Shown: positions 1 through 7,629 of the stretch, piece by piece
How the letters are laid out: every line of letters starts with the position of its first letter
How positions within the stretch are numbered: the stretch's first letter is position 1
Assembly: GCA_938012815.1 (NCBI GenBank)
Contig: CALLVV010000002.1
Span: 6,960-70,959, forward strand
Reading direction: 5' to 3'
Length of the DNA stretch: 64,000 nucleotides
Origin: an uncultured Propionibacteriaceae bacterium
Lineage (GTDB): Bacteria; Actinomycetota; Actinomycetes; Propionibacteriales; Propionibacteriaceae
Notes under the pieces: generated by a model
What the model saw: only the letters and a program-made list of their open reading frames with translations
Told to the model about the DNA's origin: nothing
Database searches by the model: none
Position numbers and translations under genes: made by a program

Positions 1-115
1 CGCCGAGGGCGCTGAGGTAGGGGATTGCGGCGCCCACGATGGCTCCGATAACTGGTAGGAGCAGCCACCACACCGACGTGCCGGGGTCGAATGATCGCGT
101 GGACCGTTTCGACAT
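1..115 (-). CDS. Membrane protein, 5' end only (runs off the window)
   Basis: The gene reads leftward from an ATG at 115 and leaves the window after about 38 codons. The visible protein begins MSKRSTRSFDPGTSVWWLLL and continues into a hydrophobic stretch (residues about 15-38), so the first transmembrane segment starts close to the N-terminus. A good ribosome site (GGAGGG) lies 7 bases before the ATG, which supports the start. The next gene on the same strand ends 71 bases upstream, so the two may be co-transcribed. Too little is visible to name a family. Confidence 0.6.
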   Translation of the reverse strand, partial: MSKRSTRSFDPGTSVWWLLLPVIGAIVGAAIPYLSALG

Positions 116-185
116 CCTTGGTTCCCTCCGGCGCTGTCCCGGAAACAGGATAGTGGAACGGAGGGCGGCGAACCGGGCTCAGTGG

Positions 186-632
186 TCAGTCGTTGTCGCG
201 GTCGTCGCCGTCGTCGTCGCTGTCCTTCTTGGTCGGTTTGGCTGTCGCGGCTTTCGTGCTTTGCGTGCTCTTCCTGTCGTCGTCATCATCGTCGTCGTCC
301 CGGTCGATCTTCTTCGAGGCCGTGGGGGTGACGGTGGTCTTCGTGCGACTTGTGGAGGTTGGTTTGCTGGTGCCGGTGCCGGTGGCTTGGGGTGTGGGAC
401 TGTTTGGGTCCGCGGGGCCCGCCGGGTCGACCTGGGTGACCTCCGTGGGGATCGGGGTCTCGGTGGGAGAAGGACTTCCCGACGGTGTGGGCGGGGTGAC
501 GGCGATCGCTGGCGAGGTCAGTTCGGGTTCCGCTGGGTGCGCGAGGTGGAACAGCAGCCCCGCCGTCAGCAGCCCCGCGGCGCCTATGCCCACCAGGGTG
601 AGGGTGAGGCGGTCTCGTTCCGACTTCATCAT
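186..632 (-). CDS. Membrane-anchored or secreted protein with Pro/Thr-rich stalk and Asp-rich tail
   Basis: This 148-residue protein was not recognised. It starts at an ATG (632) behind GGAGAAGC. A single hydrophobic segment at residues about 11-32 would be a signal anchor. It is followed by a Pro/Thr/Ser/Glu-rich low-complexity region (about 35-95), a Lys/Thr patch, and an acidic tail with a run of eight Asp residues near residue 115 and further Asp clusters to the C-terminus. Such a layout suggests an extracellular disordered stalk, possibly cation-binding; this is inference. The Asp run is encoded by a tandem GTC/ATC triplet tract (about 275-305 on the plus strand) that could vary in length. 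It is followed closely by the membrane gene at 1-115. Confidence 0.55.
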   Translation of the reverse strand: MMKSERDRLTLTLVGIGAAGLLTAGLLFHLAHPAEPELTSPAIAVTPPTPSGSPSPTETPIPTEVTQVDPAGPADPNSPTPQATGTGTSKPTSTSRTKTTVTPTASKKIDRDDDDDDDDRKSTQSTKAATAKPTKKDSDDDGDDRDND

Positions 633-974
633 GCTTCTCCTTCCACGTGTTTCAAGTGAACCCCGTGCGGATGAGGAATGGCGCAGACCTTCATGAGGAA
701 GTTCTCATGAAACGCCCTGCCGGTTGTCAGCACAAATTTCTACACCCCGCGGCGGTGACCCGTCCGGACCCGACCCGCCCGGGCTGCCCCGATTGCGGCA
801 GGCTGGCGCATCCCGCGCGGGAGGGTTATTGTATGTACAAAGCTCCCGGCGGTTCCGGCCGTCGGGCCAGCGGACTGGACGGACCCGAACGCGGTGCAGT
901 CGGCACTGCTGCCGGTGGGGGACGAAGCAATCCGCCGGACCAGCCTGAACGTCCCAGAAACCAGGGAGAGGTAC
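633..974. other. Intergenic region upstream of the aldehyde dehydrogenase gene
   Basis: No convincing gene is seen here. Reading frames exist, but their composition is that of non-coding frames. A perfect short palindrome TTGTATGTACAA at 829-840 sits in the only AT-rich patch and could be an operator or promoter element for the dehydrogenase gene that begins at 975. A ribosome site (GGGAGAGG) immediately precedes that gene. Confidence 0.35.
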
Positions 975-2471
975 ATGACCACAATCACCCACTGGATCGA
1001 CGGCGCCCCCTACGAGGGTCAGCCTTCCCACACGATCCCCGTCGAGAACCCCGCCACCGGCAAGGTCGTCGGTGAGCTGATCTCCGCCAGCCCGGCCGAC
1101 CTCGACCACGCCGTCGCCAGCGCCAGGGCGGCCCAGAAGAAGTGGGCCAAGGTTTCCCTCGCCAAGCGCACCGCCATCATGTTCAAGATGCGCGAGCTGG
1201 TGCTCGCCCACCAGGACGAACTGGCCAAGGCGATCGTCGAGGAACACGGCAAGGACTACTCCGATGCCATCGGCGAGATCCAGCGCGGCCGCGAAACCCT
1301 CGACTTCGCCTGCGGCATCAACGTCGCGTTGAAGGGCGAGTACTCCTTCGACATCTCCACCGGCGTCGACATCCACACCATCCGCCAGCCCGTCGGCGTG
1401 GTCGCGGGCATCTGCCCCTTCAACTTCCCCGTCATGGTGCCGATGTGGATGCACCCCATCGCCGTGGCCACCGGCAACGCCTTCATCCTGAAGCCCGCCT
1501 CCCCGACGCCCACCGCGTCGCTGATCATCGCCCGCCTCTACAAGGAGGCCGGACTGCCCGACGGCGTGTTCAACGTTCTCGCCGGTGATCGCAACCTGGT
1601 CTCCAACATCCTCACCCATCCCGGTATCGACGCCATCTCCTTCGTCGGCTCCACCCCGGTGGCGCACGTCATCCAGGACACCGGTGTCGCCCATGGCAAG
1701 CGTGTTCACGCTCTCGGTGGTGCGAACAACCACGCCATCGTCCTGCCCGACGCGGACCTCGAATTCGCCGCCCAGCACATCTCCGCCGCCGCCTTCGGTG
1801 CGGCCGGTGAACGCTGCATGGCGCTGCCCGTCGTGGTGGCCGTCGGCGGCATCGCCGACAAGCTCGCCGAGCTGGTCGCCGCCAACGGCGCGAAGATCAA
1901 GGTCGGTTTCGGCCTCGACGAGGGCGTCCAGATGGGTCCGGTCATCACCGCCAAGGCCCGCGACCGCATCGTCGGTCTCATCGACGACGCCGAGAAGCGC
2001 GGCGCGAAGGTGGCGCTCGACGGCCGCGGCCTGAAGGTTGAGGGCTACGAGGGCGGCTTCTGGCTCGGCCCCACCGTCCTCACCCACGTCCCGCTCGACG
2101 CCCCCGCCTACAAGGAGGAGATCTTCGGCCCGGTGCTGTGCATCGTCGATGCCGAGAACTACGCGGAGGCCATCGAGATCGTCAACGCCAGTGAATTTGG
2201 CAACGGCGCGGCGATCTTCACCAACGACGGCGGCTACGCCCGGCGCTTCCAGCTGGACGTCGAGGCCGGCATGGTGGGCGTCAACGTGCCCATCCCCACC
2301 CCGGTGGCCTACTACTCGTTCGGCGGATGGAAGGAGTCGCTGCTGGGCGACACCCACATCCACGGCCCCGAGGGTGTGCACTTCTACACCCGCGCCAAGG
2401 CCATCACCACCCGGTGGCCCTCGGAGTCCGGTGCGTACGCCGCGACGATGAGCTTCCAGCGCGAGGAGTGA
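975..2471 (+). CDS. mmsA: CoA-acylating methylmalonate-semialdehyde dehydrogenase (MmsA/IolA type)
   Basis: A 498-residue aldehyde dehydrogenase of the length usual for MmsA/IolA. These enzymes convert malonate or methylmalonate semialdehyde plus CoA and NAD+ to acetyl- or propionyl-CoA, as the last step of inositol or valine breakdown. The family pattern is clear: the PVGVVAGICPFNFP segment, a nucleotide-binding middle part, and the catalytic Cys near residue 280 in the GERCMAL motif. The start is the ATG at 975 behind GGGAGAGG; a longer frame from 894 lacks family-like sequence. It stands alone between unrelated genes, with a terminator hairpin just after its stop. Inositol genes lie 17-25 kb away (18-26 kb), so an IolA role is plausible, but valine catabolism is equally possible. 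Confidence 0.85.
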   Translation: MTTITHWIDGAPYEGQPSHTIPVENPATGKVVGELISASPADLDHAVASARAAQKKWAKVSLAKRTAIMFKMRELVLAHQDELAKAIVEEHGKDYSDAIGEIQRGRETLDFACGINVALKGEYSFDISTGVDIHTIRQPVGVVAGICPFNFPVMVPMWMHPIAVATGNAFILKPASPTPTASLIIARLYKEAGLPDGVFNVLAGDRNLVSNILTHPGIDAISFVGSTPVAHVIQDTGVAHGKRVHALGGANNHAIVLPDADLEFAAQHISAAAFGAAGERCMALPVVVAVGGIADKLAELVAANGAKIKVGFGLDEGVQMGPVITAKARDRIVGLIDDAEKRGAKVALDGRGLKVEGYEGGFWLGPTVLTHVPLDAPAYKEEIFGPVLCIVDAENYAEAIEIVNASEFGNGAAIFTNDGGYARRFQLDVEAGMVGVNVPIPTPVAYYSFGGWKESLLGDTHIHGPEGVHFYTRAKAITTRWPSESGAYAATMSFQREE

Positions 2472-2492
2472 ACGCCCCGTCCTGAGCGGAAT

Positions 2493-2531
2493 TGAGCGTC
2501 CCGGCGATCCATGCGGCCGCCGGGACGCTCA
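2493..2531 (+). terminator. Terminator hairpin after mmsA
   Basis: Two perfect 14-base arms (TGAGCGTCCCGGCG and its complement) enclose an 11-base loop. The hairpin lies 21 bases past the mmsA stop and separates it from the convergent mycP gene. There is no long T-run after it, so it could serve both strands or depend on Rho. Confidence 0.6.
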
Positions 2532-2644
2532 GCGCGTTGTGTAGCTTGGAAAGTTTCTTGCAAGGTCATGAAAGATTGTGTGGTGTGTACGCTACAAAGC
2601 CTTTCAAAATGACATAACGACAGGGCGGAGGTGGGGAAGGGCGA

Positions 2645-3925
2645 TCACTCCCGCGGCTTCTTGGGCGACGGACCCCGCAACCGGGAGGCGGTCAAGATCG
2701 CCAATGCCGCCAGGCAACTGATCCCCGCCGTGATCCCCAGGGTCGCAGTGCGCGCCGGGCGCGGATCCGGTTCCGGCTCCGGGGGGCTCAAGGAGGGGGT
2801 TTCCTGCTTCGTCGGGGCCGGGAAGCGGGGATTCTCCGGACCCTCCAGGGAGCCGTCGTTGACGAAACCCAGGGCGTCGTAGGGGGCGATGATCCCCCAA
2901 CCGATCAGCTTGTCACGATGAGAACGCGACGGACGCAGAGCCGTTGCCAGGATCCGGTGTTTCCAGTCGGCCGGGGTTTCCTCCGGATATTTGGCCACCA
3001 CCAACGCCGCGACCCCCGCCACGTATCCGGTGGCGTAGGAGGTCGTCGGTTTTTCCCCGGCGAACATGCAGTCGCCGTCGCCGAAGAAGGTGCTGAGCAC
3101 CCGCGACCCGGGGGCCGCCACCTCGACGTGTTCGCCGTGGAGCACGGAATCCGATGGGGCTCCGTTGGCGTCCACGGCCGTGACGGACAACGCCTGGGAG
3201 TAGGCAGCCGGGTAACGCGGCGCCTGGGGATCCTCGGTCTTGTTCTGCTGATCCTGCGGAACATCGCCCGCTGAGGCCACCACCAGTGCCCCCGAGGAGG
3301 TGGCATGCTCCACCGCGGCCTTCAGCTCGGGCAGATCCGTGGGGGAGGGCTGGGCCACGACGATCACCTTCGCCCCTTGATCGGCGGCCCAGACGATGCC
3401 CTTGGCGGTGCGGGCCCCGTCAGGTCCCTTTCCGGCCGAGATGGCGTCGTGCTGGTCGCTGGTGTATACCCGGACCGGCAGGATTGCGGCCTCCGGTGCA
3501 AGGCCCACCAGTCCGGAACCCTCCACCTCGTGGGCCGCTATCTGTCCGGCGATGGCGGTTCCGTGTCCCGCAAGGTCCGTACGTCCGTCGCCTCTGTCCA
3601 CCAAGTCGGTGCCCGGCAGCACATTCTCCGTGAGATGGACGTTCGATGCGATCACCCCGGAATCGACGATGGCCACCTTCACCTTGCCGCCTCTGGAGAG
3701 CTGCCACGCCTTCTTCACTCCGAGGAGGGAAATTGCGGTCGGGGCCTGCTCGACCTTGGCGGTTGTCCCGATCTGGCAGGAGGTGTTCCTGTCCTCGGTC
3801 ACTGTTGTCATTCTTTTCTGTCCGTCACCACCGATCAGGGCCTGTGCGGGCAGCGACGGGGTCAGGAGGGACGCTGCTACGCAGACGGCGGCGAGTCTCC
3901 CACCCAGGGTTTGCAGCTGGATCAT
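2645..3925 (-). CDS. mycP: Mycosin: type VII secretion-associated subtilisin-like serine protease
   Basis: A 426-residue S8-family protease with a signal peptide (about residues 1-28, ending in LPAQALIGG) and a C-terminal membrane helix (about 393-415) followed by a basic tail, the standard mycosin layout. The catalytic triad is visible: Asp in VAIVDSGV, His in GHGTAIAGQ, and Ser in TTSYATGYVAG, where family members usually have GTS. Mycosins sit on the outer face of the membrane, stabilise the ESX complex and cleave some substrates. The start is the ATG at 3925, which overlaps the eccB stop as ATGA, so translation is coupled to eccB. It is the last gene of the eccD-eccB-mycP operon. Confidence 0.92.
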   Translation of the reverse strand: MIQLQTLGGRLAAVCVAASLLTPSLPAQALIGGDGQKRMTTVTEDRNTSCQIGTTAKVEQAPTAISLLGVKKAWQLSRGGKVKVAIVDSGVIASNVHLTENVLPGTDLVDRGDGRTDLAGHGTAIAGQIAAHEVEGSGLVGLAPEAAILPVRVYTSDQHDAISAGKGPDGARTAKGIVWAADQGAKVIVVAQPSPTDLPELKAAVEHATSSGALVVASAGDVPQDQQNKTEDPQAPRYPAAYSQALSVTAVDANGAPSDSVLHGEHVEVAAPGSRVLSTFFGDGDCMFAGEKPTTSYATGYVAGVAALVVAKYPEETPADWKHRILATALRPSRSHRDKLIGWGIIAPYDALGFVNDGSLEGPENPRFPAPTKQETPSLSPPEPEPDPRPARTATLGITAGISCLAALAILTASRLRGPSPKKPRE

Positions 3926-5298
3926 TGCTGACCCACCGTGGCCCATGTGCTTTCGGGATCGAGCACGGTTCCCGTCGGTATCAGTGCCGTCCACTCCGCC
4001 GGGATCACGTGGATGTCGTCGTCCTTGTATCCCAGGCGCGCCAGGGATTCGGCGGGCTGGGCTCCCAAACCGTGCAGGGCGCCGAGGTCGGAGACTAGCA
4101 TGACCATGCCGAGGGTGCCTCCTGAAGTGGCCCGGACCAGGGCTCCCGATCCTCCCAGGACGGTGGTGGAGGCCGGGACGGAACGCAGTTTCTCCTCCAC
4201 GGTCACCTCGGTTCCCGACGGTGTCGGAAGTACGTCGACGAGGGCTTCTTGGGTCATCGAATACAGCGCCGCCATCGACGATCCGTCCGTGGACTGCGAC
4301 AGCTGGGCGCAGGGCAGAGAACCGTCCGGAACGGTGTCCTCGATGCGGCGTGGCCAGTCGGCCGGGGCGATGCCCGCCGGATCCACCTCGACCGAGGACA
4401 TTTCGGAGAACGAGACGTTCAGGGGGGCTTCGGCTTGGCGGAGTCTGTCCGCGGTCTCGGACAACGCCGCGACCTTACCGGAACCGGTGACGACGTAACG
4501 ACGCTGTGAACCGTGGTCGTCGACCTGGATGACGGTCCCGATGGTGACCGTTCCCAGGCGCTCCGGCATGCCGTCCACGGGCTGGCCCGCGTTCGGGACC
4601 TCCACAGGTTGCAGATCCGAGCCCAGTTTGAACAGGGACAGCCATGCGGCATCGACCTCGACCGGTGTTGTTGATTCCATTCCCAGCGCCAGGAGCACCT
4701 TTTTCCTCTGTTCTTTCGGGATCTTGTGTCGCAGGCCGTCGGCGATCAGGAAGAGATCGTCCTGGTTCTTGACCAGGGCATTTCCGTGCCGGGTTCGGGG
4801 TTCGGGCAGGCTCGCCACCCAGGTGTGGGCCCTTCCGGGAGTCGCGCAGGAGAACCAGAGATTCGAGTGGAGCTGACCGGCGGGGGGAACATCGTCGGGA
4901 ACACCAGTGATGCCGATCTGGGTGCCGCGACTGATCCCGTCGATGGTCGAGGAGGACACCTCGCTGACCTGATATTTGCCCGACTCCGACAGGAGGCGCG
5001 CCGAGGTGACGTTGGTGACCGGGCGCAGGGTGCCCTTGATCGTGTAGTAGCGGGATCCGGTTCCCTTCACCACGATCAGGGTCGAGTCCTGCCAGCCGTT
5101 CGGCAGGGTTGGGGAGAACTGACTGATGATGGCCCCAACCCCCAGCATGATCGCGACGACGACCACACCCACGATCAGGGGAATGAATGGCGACTTGTAC
5201 TCCAGCTCGCGGCCGCCGGGTATCCCGGATGAGAACGCCGTGATCAGGCGGTGGCGGTTGTAGCGCTGGGCCTCGAGGATCTCTTTGTTCGACGGCAT
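3922..5298 (-). CDS. eccB: Type VII secretion membrane protein EccB
   Basis: A 458-residue EccB protein. It opens with MPSNKEILEAQRYNRHRLI, the conserved cytosolic N-terminal segment, followed by one transmembrane helix (about residues 43-65) and a large extracytoplasmic domain that in ESX systems contacts MycP. The start ATG at 5298 shares one base with the eccD stop (TGATG), and the gene overlaps mycP by four bases, so the three genes are tightly coupled. A longer frame reaches to 5895, but its extra N-terminal residues are the shadow of eccD. Length and order match known ESX loci. Confidence 0.92.
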   Translation of the reverse strand: MPSNKEILEAQRYNRHRLITAFSSGIPGGRELEYKSPFIPLIVGVVVVAIMLGVGAIISQFSPTLPNGWQDSTLIVVKGTGSRYYTIKGTLRPVTNVTSARLLSESGKYQVSEVSSSTIDGISRGTQIGITGVPDDVPPAGQLHSNLWFSCATPGRAHTWVASLPEPRTRHGNALVKNQDDLFLIADGLRHKIPKEQRKKVLLALGMESTTPVEVDAAWLSLFKLGSDLQPVEVPNAGQPVDGMPERLGTVTIGTVIQVDDHGSQRRYVVTGSGKVAALSETADRLRQAEAPLNVSFSEMSSVEVDPAGIAPADWPRRIEDTVPDGSLPCAQLSQSTDGSSMAALYSMTQEALVDVLPTPSGTEVTVEEKLRSVPASTTVLGGSGALVRATSGGTLGMVMLVSDLGALHGLGAQPAESLARLGYKDDDIHVIPAEWTALIPTGTVLDPESTWATVGQQ

Positions 5299-6611
5299 CA
5301 GATGATTCCCCAGACCAGTGCCGCCAGCGGCAGGATCCCCAGCAGCACGAGGATCCCGGCAACATCCGCCAACCGGGTCAACCAGGGACGCAGTTTCTGC
5401 GAGACCACGTTGGCGGCCAGGAGCAGTACCGCGGCCAGGATGATCGCACCGAGAATCCAGGGCAGGGCGTCGGGAATGACCGTCGTGGTGGCCACCGCGG
5501 CGACGATGGTCAGGAACATGCCGGTGAGCACGCCGATGATGACCTCGACCAAGGAACGCAGTGACCGGGTGGCCAGCATCAGGGCCAGCCCGATGCAGGC
5601 CAGCATCGCTATCGCTGTGGGGGAGGACGTCATCAGCGGGGCCAGAACCATCATGGCCGCCGAACACCCCGCTTTCAGCGATATCACCAGCACGCGGGCG
5701 TTCTTGACCCGGGAGTGAACCCGTGTGGGGTCGATTCTCTCGTTCTCCCTGCTGGTGCCGATGGTCGCCGGCAGCTGCGCCATGGCCACCCAGGGCGCAC
5801 TGAGTGTGATCACCACCAACAGGGTGAGGGCAGTGGCAGCTGCCCTGTCGGGAGGGACGCCCAGCATCCCGATCAGCCCACCGACGAGGCTGCACGACAC
5901 ACCCGCGGTCATGGGGGCGGCCATCGAGGCCCGCAGGTCGGAGGGGAGCACCAGGAGCGTTGTCGAACCGGCGAACAGGCCGACACCGGCTGCCGCCAAC
6001 GGCAGCGAGAACCAGTTCCCCGGGGTGACCACGAAAACGGCGCAGGTGATCAGGATCGGGGTGGTGTGTCCCAGGGACAGCGCACCGGGGCGGTTGGGCA
6101 TGCGCGCCACGACGGCGGCGGCCAAGGTGGTGAGGATCGCTCCGCAGGCACCCACCGTCGCGGTCAGGACGGGGTCCCGCGAGCCCGTCACCAGGAGCAG
6201 GGCTGCCAGAAGCACCAACGCCGCCGAGGCGTGGGCCGAGAGCTGGACGGAGCTGGTCTTCTCCCAGGGAGCGGAGTGCTCGGCCACCGCGGTCCCCACG
6301 GCCTCGACCATGTCGTCGTAGCGCTGGTCCTTGACGTTGGTGCCGCTCGGTTCCACGGTGAGAACCGCGCCAGGACGTATTTTCTGGTCGGGAAGGGACT
6401 TCGACTGGTTCAGGGCGCGGCCGTCCGAGGCCCGAACGGTGAAACCCCGGGTAGCGGTCCCCGGATCCAAGGGACGCAGGGCCTTGATCATCACCGGCAT
6501 CAGCTCTGCCAGCGCGATGTTGGGTGGAACCGATATGTCAGTCGTGTCCCCCGCCATGCTCAGTGAGATCGGCAGGAGGGCACCGGCGGGGGAGGTTTCA
6601 GAGGGCGGCAT
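5298..6611 (-). CDS. eccD: Type VII secretion integral membrane protein EccD (first copy)
   Basis: A 437-residue protein with a ubiquitin-like N-terminal domain (about residues 10-95, LPISLSMAGDTTDISVPPN) followed by roughly 11 hydrophobic segments, the layout of EccD/YukD-type channel subunits. EccD dimers line the inner-membrane pore of ESX complexes. The start is the ATG at 6611 behind AAGGAA; a frame from 6656 adds 15 proline-rich residues with no ribosome site. It is the first gene of the minus-strand operon and is transcribed away from the two WXG100 genes. A second EccD-like gene is found at 8871-10214. Confidence 0.9.
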   Translation of the reverse strand: MPPSETSPAGALLPISLSMAGDTTDISVPPNIALAELMPVMIKALRPLDPGTATRGFTVRASDGRALNQSKSLPDQKIRPGAVLTVEPSGTNVKDQRYDDMVEAVGTAVAEHSAPWEKTSSVQLSAHASAALVLLAALLLVTGSRDPVLTATVGACGAILTTLAAAVVARMPNRPGALSLGHTTPILITCAVFVVTPGNWFSLPLAAAGVGLFAGSTTLLVLPSDLRASMAAPMTAGVSCSLVGGLIGMLGVPPDRAAATALTLLVVITLSAPWVAMAQLPATIGTSRENERIDPTRVHSRVKNARVLVISLKAGCSAAMMVLAPLMTSSPTAIAMLACIGLALMLATRSLRSLVEVIIGVLTGMFLTIVAAVATTTVIPDALPWILGAIILAAVLLLAANVVSQKLRPWLTRLADVAGILVLLGILPLAALVWGII

Positions 6612-6632
6612 CGGGTTCCTTGGTCGTGCTGG

Positions 6633-6652
6633 CGCTGGAACGTGTTCCAGCG
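6633..6652. promoter_or_regulatory. Perfect 20-bp palindrome in the eccD / esx divergent promoter region
   Basis: CGCTGGAACGTGTTCCAGCG has 9-base perfect arms around a GT centre. It lies 22 bases before the eccD start in the space shared by two divergent secretion transcripts. Position and symmetry suggest a repressor or activator site; the protein that binds is unknown. Confidence 0.4.
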
Positions 6653-6857
6653 GCAAGGGTACTTCCTCCGGGGATCCTCACCACCCGGAGGTCGTTCAAA
6701 AATTGATGAGTGCTGCTCCATGCTATCTTTTAGACCCCCTCGTTCTCCCGGGTCCCCCCGTTCGTGAACTAGACCTACGTTAGGGTTGGGGGCAGTTACC
6801 AAGCGGTGCAGCAGGTTTGCGCGCATCGCACACAACCACCACTACCGGAGGAAAACC

Positions 6858-7184
6858 ATGGCAGGTATCATGCGCGCCAATCAAGGCGACCTCAAAGCTG
6901 GCGCCGACGCCACGGATGCGGCTCACAACGAGATTGCGGGACACATCGAAGGTGTCCGCCAGAGCAAGGAAGAGGCCCGGACCCGCTGGCAGGGCCAGGG
7001 GTCGGACGCCATGTATGCGGCCGCCACGCTCTGGATCCAGAAGGCGAAGGCGCTCAACCATTCGCTGCTGGAGTTCAGCAGCGCCCTCAAGAGGTCTGAC
7101 GCCAACTCGGGAGACGCTGAGTCGGTTCTTGCCGCGGCCTTCGGGAACTTCGAGAGTCGAATGACCGGCGGCGCCGCCCGCTGA
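6858..7184 (+). CDS. WXG100 (ESAT-6-like) secretion protein, first of a pair
   Basis: A 108-residue protein of the WXG100 family, the small helical-hairpin substrates exported by type VII systems as dimers. The turn motif is RWQGQGSDAM (W-Q-G near residue 45), flanked by two amphipathic helices. The start ATG at 6858 has a strong ribosome site (CCGGAGGAAAACC). It is followed after 41 bases by a second WXG100 gene, so the two are probably co-expressed and may form a heterodimer as EsxA/EsxB do. The C-terminus lacks an obvious YxxxD/E signal; the partner could provide the export signal. Confidence 0.88.
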   Translation: MAGIMRANQGDLKAGADATDAAHNEIAGHIEGVRQSKEEARTRWQGQGSDAMYAAATLWIQKAKALNHSLLEFSSALKRSDANSGDAESVLAAAFGNFESRMTGGAAR

Positions 7185-7225
7185 GTCGCGGACGTTTTCT
7201 TCGACAGAGAAAGGATTGATGCAAA

Positions 7226-7543
7226 GTGAGTCTTGAAAAGGACATGCTGGTCGACTTCGCCGCTGTAAGGCAGCTCCATGCGGCGATCAACAAATACAAC
7301 GGAAACATTGAGGCGAGCATCGGTGATCTGACCCGAAATCTCAACACCTTGGAGAGCAACTGGGAAGGCGAGGACAGGGAAACCTACGCCATGCGCAGAA
7401 GGGAATGGGAGCAGAAAGAGGCGGAGATGCGGGCGATCCTTCAGCGGTTCAACGTCGAGGTGCTCAACGCGGAAGCCACTTACCAAAGGGCTGAGCGTCA
7501 GAACGTGAGGCTCCTGGAGGGTGTGGCAATCCCCAGAGTCTGA
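7226..7543 (+). CDS. WXG100 (ESAT-6-like) secretion protein, second of a pair
   Basis: A 105-residue WXG100 protein with the hairpin motif NWEGEDRETY (W-E-G near residue 47) between two charged helices. The start is a GTG at 7226 preceded by AAAGGA at 12 bases; an ATG at 7244 is the alternative. It shares an operon with the WXG100 gene at 6858, and a strong terminator follows 33 bases after its stop. The sequence at the motif (W-E-G-x-x-x-x-x-Y) is typical of the CFP-10-like partner, but which one carries the export signal cannot be told from sequence alone. Confidence 0.88.
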   Translation: MSLEKDMLVDFAAVRQLHAAINKYNGNIEASIGDLTRNLNTLESNWEGEDRETYAMRRREWEQKEAEMRAILQRFNVEVLNAEATYQRAERQNVRLLEGVAIPRV

Positions 7544-7576
7544 GGCCAGTTCGGGCACGTTGCCAAGCGCGAAAGC

Positions 7577-7604
7577 GGGGCGGGAATCCTTGGATTCCCG
7601 CCCC
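7577..7604. terminator. Bidirectional terminator between the esx pair and the FHA gene
   Basis: GGGGCGGGAATCC and its perfect complement are separated by only two bases (effective loop of four). It lies between convergent genes ending at 7543 and 7630, so it can stop transcription from both sides. Confidence 0.75.
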
Positions 7605-7629
7605 GTTCCCTGTCCCCGAAAACGTTTTC

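Noticed and set aside
647..1075. Possible small zinc-ribbon gene (CPDCG) before mmsA
   Set aside because: Only one Cys pair is present, there is no ribosome site, and the frame runs into mmsA as shadow sequence.
705..2381. Long open frame of 558 codons antisense to mmsA
   Set aside because: Composition (Gly/Asp/Val/His-rich) is that of a shadow frame in GC-rich DNA, and the sense strand encodes a clear aldehyde dehydrogenase.
5299..5895. N-terminal extension of eccB
   Set aside because: The extra 199 residues overlap eccD in another frame and are unlike EccB, while MPSNKEILEAQRYN at 5298 is the conserved start.
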